Below, piece by piece: positions 1-8,007 of a stretch of 64,000 bases of DNA. The first letter of the stretch is position 1, and each line of letters begins with the position of its first letter. Below the pieces are notes generated by a model. That model saw nothing but the letters and a program-made list of their open reading frames with translations, was not told where the DNA came from and searched no databases. The position numbers were made by a program, and so were the translations under genes. This stretch comes from Jiangella mangrovi. GTDB taxonomy: Bacteria > Actinomycetota > Actinomycetes > Jiangellales > Jiangellaceae. The stretch lies in the NCBI RefSeq assembly GCF_014204975.1, contig NZ_JACHMM010000001.1, forward strand, positions 744,001 to 808,000, in the 5' to 3' direction.

Positions 1-1578
1 GGTGAGGAACGTGCCCGGCGTCCGGTAGATCCAGGCCAGGTCGAGGTCACGGCCGAGGTTCTCGGACGCGATGCCGCTGTGCTGCTCGTTGCCCTGGTGC
101 TGCGGCCAGTCGTTCGTGGCCGACGGGACGACGGGCTTCTCGTTGGTGACGGTGAACGTCTCCGTCTTCGACCAGAGCGCGCCGCCGGGGCCGTGCGCCT
201 GGATCTCGATGCTGTGCGCGCCCGGCTTCAGACGCGGACCGCTCCACTTGTTGAACCACGACATCTCGCCGGACGACGTCATGCGGTGCCACGGGCCCTT
301 GCCGTCGATCCTGTAGACGACGCGGGTGACCTCGTCGGACGTGTGGTACGCGTTGACCTGGATCTCGTCCAGACCGGCTGCGGCGACGCTCGAGCCCGGC
401 GCCGGGTTGGTGAGGACCAGGCTGTGGTCCATGCCATAGACCCGGAACGGGTTCTCGAAGTGGTTCCCCTGCATGTGGACGTAGCGGAAGCCACGCGGCG
501 TCTGGTCCACGGTGTAGGAGCTGGAGTTCGTCTGCACGTGCTTCGCCGTCGGGATGAACTCGCTGTTCGCCTCGGCGTCGTTGGAGTGCGCGTGGCCGAC
601 GAGGACGAGCTCGGCGCCGTACTGCTCGAGCAGGTCACCGTAGACGTCGTACGCCCGGTTGCCGCCGAAGGTGAGGTTCATCGGCTGGTGCGTGATGACG
701 ACGACGCGCTTGTCCTGGGCGTTGAGCTCGAGGTCGCGGCGGAACCACTGCAGCTGCTGCTCGAACTGGTCCGCCTGGCTGGCCTGGCCGTTGTTCTCGA
801 TGACCACGAAGTGGCGGTTGCCGTAGTCGAACGAGTACCACTCCGGGCCGACGTAGCGGCGGTAGTTGTTGATCCGCGCCGCGTAGCTCGTGCCCGCGCT
901 GCTCTGGTACTCGTGGTTGCCCACGGCCGGCCAGACCGGCAGCTCCGACTCCGCCGTCGCGGCCAGGTACGCCTCGAACTCGGCGTTCGTGGCGCTGTTC
1001 GTGAGGTCGCCGCTGACCTGGATGAAGTCGAGCTCGTCCTTGGTCGCGTTGATCTCGCGGATCTGCTCCGGCAGCTGCGGGTTGACGTGCGGGTCCGCGA
1101 TGTTGGCGAAGGAGAACTCCGCGCTCTCCGACCCCGGGACGCGGGTCAGCGCGAAGTCCGCGGTCTTCTGGTCGTCGGCGGCCAGCTCGCCGAGGTCGGC
1201 CCAGAACTTCGGCGTCATGAACTCGTCGTTCGGCACCGCGTAGCCGGACGGCTGGGTGATGAAGACGAGGTCGGTGATGCGCCGCTCCGGGTCGACCTCG
1301 AGGCGGTAGCCGCCCTGGCCGTCGGTCTGCACGATGCTGGCGCCGTCCGAGACCAGGACGCCCTGGACGCCGCGCTCGTTCTGGTCGCGCACGCCGTCGC
1401 CGTCGCGGTCGTCGAAGACCGTGCCGGACACGATGGCGCGCGACGGGTCGACGGTCTCGGCGATGACGCGGGAGACCGGCGCCACGAACACGAGGCCGAC
1501 CATGAGCACCGTCGCCAGCACCAGGAGCCGTCTGGCCCGGGCGAGTGCCTCGGGCGAGAGACGGTCGGTGATCGTCAT
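1..1578 (-). CDS. Secreted calcineurin-like metallophosphoesterase with PQQ-like repeat (3' end outside window)
   Basis: The frame stays open from the ATG at 1578 to the window edge, so at least 526 residues are present and the C-terminus is missing. An N-terminal hydrophobic segment (about residues 15-40) indicates export. It is followed by an SdrD-B/Metallophos_N-like beta domain (GTVFDDRDGDG...). The phosphoesterase core shows DPH, a GDLTNS block, GNHE, a THQP block and GHAH, which are the metal-binding motifs of the calcineurin superfamily. A beta-rich linker follows, and the last visible residues (DWPQHQGNEQHSG...LAWIYRTPG) look like the first blade of a PQQ-like beta-propeller. Known family: metal-dependent phosphoesterases acting outside the cell. 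Substrate unknown. It lies 40 nt downstream of the HupE-like gene in the same direction and is probably co-transcribed. Confidence 0.85.
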   Translation of the reverse strand, partial: MTITDRLSPEALARARRLLVLATVLMVGLVFVAPVSRVIAETVDPSRAIVSGTVFDDRDGDGVRDQNERGVQGVLVSDGASIVQTDGQGGYRLEVDPERRITDLVFITQPSGYAVPNDEFMTPKFWADLGELAADDQKTADFALTRVPGSESAEFSFANIADPHVNPQLPEQIREINATKDELDFIQVSGDLTNSATNAEFEAYLAATAESELPVWPAVGNHEYQSSAGTSYAARINNYRRYVGPEWYSFDYGNRHFVVIENNGQASQADQFEQQLQWFRRDLELNAQDKRVVVITHQPMNLTFGGNRAYDVYGDLLEQYGAELVLVGHAHSNDAEANSEFIPTAKHVQTNSSSYTVDQTPRGFRYVHMQGNHFENPFRVYGMDHSLVLTNPAPGSSVAAAGLDEIQVNAYHTSDEVTRVVYRIDGKGPWHRMTSSGEMSWFNKWSGPRLKPGAHSIEIQAHGPGGALWSKTETFTVTNEKPVVPSATNDWPQHQGNEQHSGIASENLGRDLDLAWIYRTPGTFLT

Positions 1579-1618
1579 TGCGGTTGCCTCCTCAGGCAAG
1601 GGGTGGGTCGGGTCTCGC

Positions 1619-2776
1619 TCACACGACGAGCGAGACCCGCTGGGCGAACCACACGAGGCCGAGCAGAGCGATGACCCCGGTGGCTCCGAGATGGACTGCC
1701 GTGGACAGCGGGAGACGTCGGATCGACGGCAGCCTGCGGGCCGCCAGGAGCAGCGGGAACGCGACCAGCACCAGCAGCAGCTGGCCGGCCTCGATGCCCA
1801 GGTTGAAGCCGGCCAGGGACCCCACCAGGCCCCAGCTCAGCTCGTCGGTGAACCGCATCGCGCTGGCGAAGCCCAGCCCGTGCAGCAGGCCGAAGGCGAA
1901 GACGACCAGCATCCGGTGCCGGACCCGGCCGGCCAGCACGCTGTCGATCGCGACGTAGGCGACCGAGAGCGCGATCAGCGGCTGGACGTACTGCGCGGGC
2001 ACGTGCACCACGCCGAGGACGGACAGCGCGAGCGACAGGCTGTGCGCCGCGGTGAACACCCCGACGGACCTGGCCAGCGACGCCACCGAGGTCGCCCCGA
2101 GCAGCAGCGCGACCACGAACAGGATGTGGTCCAGGCCGCTGAGGAAGTGCTCGAAGCCCAGCTCGACGAAGCGCGCCGACGACGACAGCCACGACCGCTC
2201 CCCCGCGACGAACTCGGTGACGTAGCTGTCGACGGCCGCCTGCCCCTTGGCCTCGCCCAGCTCGTAGTCGACCAGGTTCACGTGGTCGTCGACGATGCCC
2301 TCGTCCAGCGCGAACATGGCGTAGTGCACCCGGTACGACCCGTCCTTCTCGCCGAAGCAGGAGAAGTCCAGGTCCAGCACGGCGTACGTGACGGTGTCCT
2401 GGTACTCGACGTCGGAGCGCTCCAGCTCGCCGTCGCAGGCGACGTCGTCGAGGTAGATGACGACGCGGTCGTCCACGTAGTCGGCCACCGCCCGGTTCCC
2501 GGTGCGCAGCGCCTCGCGCCGCTCCTCGTCGGTCGAGGCCTCCTCTGCGGCGCGGCCCATGCCGGTGGAGCGCGCGAGCACGTCGTACTCCACCCGCAGC
2601 TCGTAGCTGATGCGGTCACCGTCGGAGCGGATCACCGAGTAGCCGGTGGTGGTCTTGACGTGCGCGCCGGCCGGCGCCGCCGCGAGCACGGAGGCCAGCG
2701 CGGCGAGCAGCGCCACCAGGCCGGCGACCAGCAGACCTCGTAACGGCAGGGTCGTACGCCGCGTGGGGTCCGCCAT
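1619..2776 (-). CDS. HupE/UreJ_2-family membrane protein
   Basis: A 385-residue protein with an N-terminal signal segment (about 12-38, ending APAGA), an extracytoplasmic domain (about 40-185) and six or seven C-terminal membrane helices. The helices carry the HupE/UreJ_2 signature HFLSGLDHILFV, then TAAHSLSLALS and FGLLHGLGFASAM. HupE/UreJ proteins are nickel or cobalt permeases of hydrogenase and urease clusters. The longer UreJ_2 form with an exported N-terminal domain is of unknown role. No hydrogenase or urease gene is visible here; the downstream partner is a secreted phosphoesterase. The ATG at 2776 has a GGAGG seven bases upstream. Family assignment is firm, metal transport is inference. 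Confidence 0.8.
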   Translation of the reverse strand: MADPTRRTTLPLRGLLVAGLVALLAALASVLAAAPAGAHVKTTTGYSVIRSDGDRISYELRVEYDVLARSTGMGRAAEEASTDEERREALRTGNRAVADYVDDRVVIYLDDVACDGELERSDVEYQDTVTYAVLDLDFSCFGEKDGSYRVHYAMFALDEGIVDDHVNLVDYELGEAKGQAAVDSYVTEFVAGERSWLSSSARFVELGFEHFLSGLDHILFVVALLLGATSVASLARSVGVFTAAHSLSLALSVLGVVHVPAQYVQPLIALSVAYVAIDSVLAGRVRHRMLVVFAFGLLHGLGFASAMRFTDELSWGLVGSLAGFNLGIEAGQLLLVLVAFPLLLAARRLPSIRRLPLSTAVHLGATGVIALLGLVWFAQRVSLVV

Positions 2777-3262
2777 CTGATGTCCTCCGGGAGCCGGTGT
2801 CTCGTGCCTGCCGGGAGCCAGTGTGAGGAGGGTGATCGAGCAGGCTCAATGCCCGAAAGAGACCGTTCATCCAGGTTTCGCCACGCAGATGGCATCTTGT
2901 ATCCGATCCGGACACCCGGGTTAAGGCCGGACCAACGCGGCCGGTCGCGCGGGTGCGGGGACGGAGCTCCGGCCGGGCCATGGCCCCGCGCGCCGAGGCG
3001 GACATTTCGCCACAGAAATTCCCATGATGCGGGATGCTGCATTTCCTTCTCGTAACGATCACACGACATTCCTCGTCGCCGCGAGCCGCGCCCAGCCCCC
3101 GGCGTCAACGGACGAAGCAGCAGCTCAGAGGGGTTGCCACCGCCCGCAGCGCAGGCGAGACCCGTGATTCGATCTTCTCTCGATTTCCGAACGCCGCACA
3201 CAAGAGGTCCAACCTCTCGTTATGGTTCCGACCAAAAGAGGTTGGACCACTTGGAGATGCCG
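2777..3262. other. Divergent intergenic region
   Basis: 486 nt between the divergently transcribed HupE-like gene and the M19 dipeptidase operon. No gene or RNA is apparent. It must hold promoters for both directions, but no convincing -35/-10 pair was recognised by eye. The only clear structure is the set of three palindromes at 3203-3248. Confidence 0.6.
3203..3248. promoter_or_regulatory. Three tandem GGT-N3/4-ACC palindromes, probable GntR operator
   Basis: AGAGGT-CCA-ACCTCT (3203-3217) is a perfect 6-3-6 palindrome. TGGT-TCCG-ACCA (3223-3234) is a perfect 4-4-4 palindrome. GGT-TGG-ACC (3240-3248) is a third site. All lie 15-60 nt before the M19 start codon, and the last one abuts the ribosome-binding site. 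GGT-N3/4-ACC is the core of known GntR-superfamily operators (FadR and DasR/NagR types). The operon ends with a GntR/UTRA gene at 13319, so autoregulated control is the natural inference. The sequence symmetry is seen directly; the binding partner is inferred. Confidence 0.65.
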
Positions 3263-4465
3263 ATGCAGGAACCAGGCACGCGCTACCGGGGCTACCGCAG
3301 CTTCGACTACCTCGAACCGCACACCGACTACCGCGTGTTCGACCTCGCCCCTGAGATCGGGCGCGTGCCCGCGTACGACCTCGGGCTGGACGAGGAGCAG
3401 ACGCGGCGGGTGACGGAGATCCTGGGGCGCGAGCACGTGATCTCGCTGCACGAGCACCCGAAGATCCTGACGACGGACCCCTCGCTGCTGAAGGAGTACA
3501 ACGGCACCGGGCGCAACGCGTTCGGGTTCGAGGGCATCGCCCGGTCGGGCATGACCGCGTTCTTCGACAACTTCATGAACGGCACCAACACGGTGACGTC
3601 GGAGCACGGCTGGAAGTGGAACGACGTCGTCTTCGACCTCGGCCTGCGCTTCGCCGACGTCGCCCAGCAGGACCACGTCGTCCTCGCCCGCACCGTCGCC
3701 GACCTCGAGAAGGCGAAGGCCGAGGGCCGCATCGCGATGGTCGCCGGGCTCGAAGCCGCCACGATGATCGAGAACGAGCTGGACCGCCTCGACGTCCTCT
3801 ACGGCCTCGGCGTGCGTCAGATGGGCATCGCCTACTCCATGGCCAACCAGCTCGGGTCCGGACTGGCCGAGGAGCGGGACGGCGGGCTCACGGCGTTCGG
3901 CGGCCGGGCGGTCGAGCGGATGAACAAGCTCGGCATCGCGATCGACATCTCGCACTCGTCGGACCGCACCAGCCGAGACGTCATCGAGAAGTCGTCCGTG
4001 CCGGTGTTCATCACCCACGCCGGCGCCCGGACGGTCTGGCCCACCAACCGCATGAAGCCCGACGACGTCATCGTCGCCTGCGCCGAGCGTGGCGGCGTGA
4101 TCGGCATCGAGGCCGCACCGCACACCACGCTGTCGCCGGAGCACCCGGAGCACTCGCTGGAGTCGGTCATGGACCACTTCCAGTACTGCGTCGACCTGGT
4201 CGGCATCGACCACGTCGCGTTCGGCCCGGACACCAACTTCGGCGACCACGTCGGGCTGCACGACTCCTTCACCGGTCACCTCACCATCGCCAGCGCGCAC
4301 GGCCACGTGGAGCACCCGCGGGTCCCGTACGTCGCCGGCGTGGAGAACCCGGCGGAGAACTTCACCAACATCGTCGGCTGGCTGGTCAAGAACGGCTGGT
4401 CCGACGAGGACATCAGCAAGGCCATCGGCCTGAACATCCTGCGCGTACTCAAGGAGGTCTGGTGA
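3263..4465 (+). CDS. Peptidase M19 (membrane dipeptidase-like) paralog 1
   Basis: A 400-residue protein of the renal-dipeptidase/M19 amidohydrolase-fold family. Metal and catalytic positions are visible: SLHEH (about residues 61-65, where the family norm is H-x-D), the bridging Glu in AGLEAATMIENE, the two His in DISHSSD and ITHAGAR, and the catalytic Asp in AFGPDTNF. The first pair is therefore H-E-H rather than H-N-D. Start: a GGAG at 3253-3256 sits six bases before the ATG at 3263, while the in-frame ATG at 3257 is too close. It has no signal peptide, so it is probably cytoplasmic. It opens the peptide-importer operon and overlaps the next gene by GTGA. The role is probably cleavage of an imported dipeptide or of a cyclic or modified analogue. 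Confidence 0.85.
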   Translation: MQEPGTRYRGYRSFDYLEPHTDYRVFDLAPEIGRVPAYDLGLDEEQTRRVTEILGREHVISLHEHPKILTTDPSLLKEYNGTGRNAFGFEGIARSGMTAFFDNFMNGTNTVTSEHGWKWNDVVFDLGLRFADVAQQDHVVLARTVADLEKAKAEGRIAMVAGLEAATMIENELDRLDVLYGLGVRQMGIAYSMANQLGSGLAEERDGGLTAFGGRAVERMNKLGIAIDISHSSDRTSRDVIEKSSVPVFITHAGARTVWPTNRMKPDDVIVACAERGGVIGIEAAPHTTLSPEHPEHSLESVMDHFQYCVDLVGIDHVAFGPDTNFGDHVGLHDSFTGHLTIASAHGHVEHPRVPYVAGVENPAENFTNIVGWLVKNGWSDEDISKAIGLNILRVLKEVW

Positions 4466-6105
4466 ACGGGAAGATCGGACGCATCCGGAAGGCCGGCGCG
4501 GCACTCGCGATCGCGACGCTGGTCGCGGTCACGGGCTGCTCGCTCAACGAGGGCGGCGGCGAGTCGACCGGCTCCGGCGACTCGGGCGAGCAGGCCGGCG
4601 GCGCGACGCTGCGCATCGGCACGACCACGGACATGGAGAACTTCAACCCGCTGCAGTCGCTCTCGAAGACCGACAGCTGGATCCTCAACGCGACCTATCC
4701 CAGCCTGCTGCGCATCGACGAGAACGCGCAGAAGGTCCCGGAGCTGGCCGAGGACTACACCACCGAGGACGGCGGCAGCGTCGTCGTCTTCCACCTGCGT
4801 GACGACTTCGAGTGGTCCGACGGCACGCCGGTGACGGCGAAGGACGTCGCGTTCACCGCCCAGTCGATCATGGACTACCAGCTCGGCAACGTGGCGGCGA
4901 AGCTCACCTGGGTCACCGGCATCGAGGTGCGCGACGACCAGACGGTCGCGTTCACGCTGAGCGAGCCGTACGCCCCGTTCGCCGAGGGCCTCGGCTTCTG
5001 GATGCGGGTCGTGCCGGAGCACATCTTCAGCAAGGCCGGCGACCTCTCGCAGTTCGCCAACGACTCCGACTGGGTCGGCGCCGGCGCGTACATCCTCGAG
5101 TCCGCCACCAAGGGCCAGCGCTACACCCTGAAGGCGAACGAGAACTACCCGTACGCCCCCGAGGGCGGCGCCGCCGTCGAGACCGTCGAGTACGTCGTCT
5201 ACCCGGATGTCAACACGATGATCCTCGCGCTGCGCAACGGCGACATCGACCTCATGGGCACGCCGGTCCCGGTGTCCGCCGTGGCCTCGCTGGAGGGCGA
5301 CGAGAACATCGCCATCGAGACGGTGGGCTCGCTCGGCTTCGCCCACCTCACGTACAACATGCAGAACCCGGTGCTGGCCGACCAGACGGTCCGGCAGGCG
5401 CTGTCGATGGTGGTCGACACCGAGTCGATCATCGAGACGATCCTGCAGGGCGACGGCGAGCAGATGGTCGGCCCGATCTCACCGACCTTCGCCGACTACG
5501 ACAACACCGACCTCGAGCCCTACCCGTTCGACCCGGCGGGTGCACGGACCATGCTCGAGGAGGCGGGCTACGCCGACGCCGACGGTGACGGCATGCTCGA
5601 CGACCTCGCCTTCGAGGTGGTCTGCGACCAGTCCAACGCCAACCTCACCCGGGTGGCCGAGGTGGTCCGCGACGACGCCGCCGAGGCCGGCATCCAGCTC
5701 GACCTCGCCTGCATCGAGCGGAACACGTTCCTCGCCCGGACCCGCGGCGGCGAGTACGACATCGACCTGTCGCAGTGGGGCGTCTTCGACAACCCGATGG
5801 ACCAGCTGCGCAGCACCTACCTGTCGACCAACCCGGGCGGCATCAACTACAACCTGGTGGCCGACCCCGAGCTGGACGCCCTGGTGAACGACGCCGCGGT
5901 CACGGCCGAGCCGGACCAGTTCGTCGAGAAGATCAAGGGCATCGACGCCTACGTGCACGACCAGGCGCTGCTCACCCCGCTGTACGTGGAGAACTTCCGG
6001 TTCGCGTACCGCGGCGACCGGTTCACCGGATTCGACCCGTCGCCGTCGGACCTGCTGGGCATGGTCACCGGCTACTCGCTGTCCCAGGTCGAGCGGGCCG
6101 GCTGA
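4462..6105 (+). CDS. Peptide ABC transporter solute-binding lipoprotein (SBP family 5)
   Basis: A 547-residue DppA/OppA-type binding protein. The N-terminus is basic then hydrophobic and ends in the lipobox VTGC, with lipidation expected at Cys26. An acidic Ser/Gly linker follows, then the family-5 fold (RIGTTTDMENFNPL, VVFHLRDDFEWSDGTPVTAKDV, LRNGDIDLMGTP). The GTG at 4462 overlaps the stop of the M19 gene and has an AAGGAGG at 4451-4457. Membrane-anchored outside the cell, it should deliver a peptide-like ligand to the two permeases downstream. The neighbouring hydrolases imply a small peptide or amide ligand, but nothing in the sequence names it. Confidence 0.9.
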   Translation: MNGKIGRIRKAGAALAIATLVAVTGCSLNEGGGESTGSGDSGEQAGGATLRIGTTTDMENFNPLQSLSKTDSWILNATYPSLLRIDENAQKVPELAEDYTTEDGGSVVVFHLRDDFEWSDGTPVTAKDVAFTAQSIMDYQLGNVAAKLTWVTGIEVRDDQTVAFTLSEPYAPFAEGLGFWMRVVPEHIFSKAGDLSQFANDSDWVGAGAYILESATKGQRYTLKANENYPYAPEGGAAVETVEYVVYPDVNTMILALRNGDIDLMGTPVPVSAVASLEGDENIAIETVGSLGFAHLTYNMQNPVLADQTVRQALSMVVDTESIIETILQGDGEQMVGPISPTFADYDNTDLEPYPFDPAGARTMLEEAGYADADGDGMLDDLAFEVVCDQSNANLTRVAEVVRDDAAEAGIQLDLACIERNTFLARTRGGEYDIDLSQWGVFDNPMDQLRSTYLSTNPGGINYNLVADPELDALVNDAAVTAEPDQFVEKIKGIDAYVHDQALLTPLYVENFRFAYRGDRFTGFDPSPSDLLGMVTGYSLSQVERAG

Positions 6106-6162
6106 GCCCGGACCGTCCGTGACCACCAGGTCCACACACACCCGGAGGGTGGGTAGCACACC

Positions 6163-7116
6163 GTGTTGAGGTACGCCGCGAGTCGAGGGTCCCGCGCGAT
6201 CCTGACGATCTGGATCGCCGTGACGGTGACGTTCTTCCTGCTGCGGCTGCTGCCGGCGGATCCCACCCTCCTGGTGGTCGAGGGCGACATGACCCCGGAG
6301 ATGCAGGACGCGCTGCGGAGCCAGTACGGCCTGGACAAGCCGCTGCTCCAGCAGTACCTGCTCTACCTGGGCCAGCTCGTCCAGGGCAACCTCGGCGTCT
6401 CGTTCCGGCAGCTGGTCCCCGTCACCGACCTGCTGCTGTCACGGCTGCCGTGGACCCTGCTGCTCGCCGGGTCGGCGTTCGTGCTGACCCTGCTGATCGG
6501 CATCCCGCTCGGCGTGTACGCGGCGGTCGGCCGGGGCGGCCCGGTCGACCGAGCCGTGCAGTTCTTCGGCATCACGTCGAACGCGCTGTTCATCCCGAGC
6601 GTCGCGATCCTGCTGCTGGTCGTGTTCGGGTCCAACCTCGGCTGGTTCCCCATCGGGCAGGCCATCGACCCGGACACCCGGGGGCTTGCCGCCTACGCCT
6701 CGCTGCTGCACCATCTGGCGCTGCCGCTGTTCTCCCTCGTCCTCGTCCAGCTGGGGCCGTACGCCCTGACCCTGCGCACCAACATGGCCGAGGTGCTGGG
6801 CGAGGACTACATCACCAGTGCCAGGGCCCGGGGCCTCACACCGCGGCGGGTCGTGTGGCGCCACGCGCTGCGCAACGCGGTGCTGCCGGCGCTGATGCTC
6901 ATGGGCCTGCAGCTGGGCACGCTCATCGGCGGCGCGGTGCTGACCGAGACCGTCTTCGCCTACCCGGGCGTCGGCCGGTTGATCTTCGAGTCGGTGCAGC
7001 AGCTCGACTTCCCCGTGCTGCAGGGCGCGTTCGTCGTGCTGGCCGTCACGGTCGTGCTGGCGAACCTGCTCACCGACCTGCTCTCGATGGCTCTCAACCC
7101 GAGGATCCGCACATGA
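6163..7116 (+). CDS. Peptide ABC transporter permease, DppB type
   Basis: A 317-residue inner-membrane permease with six predicted helices. The first helix (RAILTIWIAVTVTFFLLRLLP) is typical of DppB/OppB. The cytoplasmic coupling loop reads ITSARARGLTPRRVVWRHALRNA, the EAA-like motif that docks on the ATPase. The GTG at 6163 has a GGAGG run 15-20 nt upstream and a GGGTGGG closer in, so the start is slightly uncertain; TTG at 6166 is an alternative. It forms a heterodimeric pore with the next gene, which begins inside its stop codon. Confidence 0.9.
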   Translation: MLRYAASRGSRAILTIWIAVTVTFFLLRLLPADPTLLVVEGDMTPEMQDALRSQYGLDKPLLQQYLLYLGQLVQGNLGVSFRQLVPVTDLLLSRLPWTLLLAGSAFVLTLLIGIPLGVYAAVGRGGPVDRAVQFFGITSNALFIPSVAILLLVVFGSNLGWFPIGQAIDPDTRGLAAYASLLHHLALPLFSLVLVQLGPYALTLRTNMAEVLGEDYITSARARGLTPRRVVWRHALRNAVLPALMLMGLQLGTLIGGAVLTETVFAYPGVGRLIFESVQQLDFPVLQGAFVVLAVTVVLANLLTDLLSMALNPRIRT

Positions 7117-8000
7117 GCACCGAGTCGCAGCTCCCCACCGCCGACCCGCAGGCAGCGGCGCTGGCCGCCCCCAGGAAGCGGCGGGGCGGCGGGTTCTTCT
7201 CCGCGCCGTCAGGCTGGCTGTCGGTCGGAACACTGGGCCTGTTCGCGCTGGTCGCGGTCTTCGGACCGATGGTCGTCGACTCGCCCAGCGGGCTGGGCAC
7301 CGACATCCTGCAGCCGCCGTCGTCGGCGCACTGGTTCGGCACCGACGACCTCGGGCAGGACGTGTTCGCCCAGGTGGTCTGGGGCGCCCGGATCAGCCTG
7401 CTGGTGGGCGTGGTCGCGTCGCTCATCGCGATCCTCATCGGCACCATGCTGGGCCTGGTCGCGGCGTACGTGAAGCGGCTGGACCCCCTGGTCACCACGG
7501 CCACCGACGTCATGCTGTCGCTGCCGATGCTGCCGCTGATGATCCTCGTGACGGCGCTCGCCGGGCCCAGCGTCGCCACCCTCATCACCGTCATCGGGCT
7601 GCTGTCCTGGCCCGAGGTGACTCGGATGATCCGGGCGAACGGGATGGTCGTCGCCGCGATGCCGTACATCGACGGCGCCCGGGTCCTCGGCGCCGGCGCG
7701 ACGCGCATCATCTCCGGCGAGATCCTGCCGGCGGTCATGCCGCTGGTGGTGGTCAACGTGCTGCTCACCGCGGCCCGGGCCGTCATCGCCGAGGCCGGCC
7801 TCTCGTTCCTCGGCATGGGCGACCCGTCGTCGTGGTCGTGGGGACGCATCCTGCTCAACGCCCAGCGCTCCGGGACCATCGCGTCGGCCTGGTGGCAGAC
7901 GCTCTTCCCGTCGCTGGCGATCCTGCTGCTCGTGCTCGCCGCGACCATCGCCGGCATCCGCTACAACGACTCGCGCGACCCGCGCACCCGAGGAGTGTGA
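7113..8000 (+). CDS. Peptide ABC transporter permease, DppC type
   Basis: A 295-residue permease whose ATG overlaps the stop of the DppB-type gene (ATGA). A hydrophilic N-terminal leader of about 35 residues precedes the first helix, then comes HWFGTDDLGQDVFAQVVWGARISL, a hallmark of the DppC/OppC N-terminal region. The coupling loop is YIDGARVLGAGATRIISGEILPA, and EAGLSFLGMGDPSSWSWG is the usual C-terminal signature. It partners the preceding permease and the two ATPases at 10039 and 11036. Confidence 0.9.
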   Translation: MSTESQLPTADPQAAALAAPRKRRGGGFFSAPSGWLSVGTLGLFALVAVFGPMVVDSPSGLGTDILQPPSSAHWFGTDDLGQDVFAQVVWGARISLLVGVVASLIAILIGTMLGLVAAYVKRLDPLVTTATDVMLSLPMLPLMILVTALAGPSVATLITVIGLLSWPEVTRMIRANGMVVAAMPYIDGARVLGAGATRIISGEILPAVMPLVVVNVLLTAARAVIAEAGLSFLGMGDPSSWSWGRILLNAQRSGTIASAWWQTLFPSLAILLLVLAATIAGIRYNDSRDPRTRGV

Positions 8001-8007
8001 CGCCACC

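Noticed and set aside
79..1674. A 531-codon forward frame opposite the phosphoesterase
   Set aside because: Arg/Val/Asp-rich composition without domains; it is the usual long antisense frame of a high-GC gene, and the minus strand encodes clear phosphoesterase motifs.
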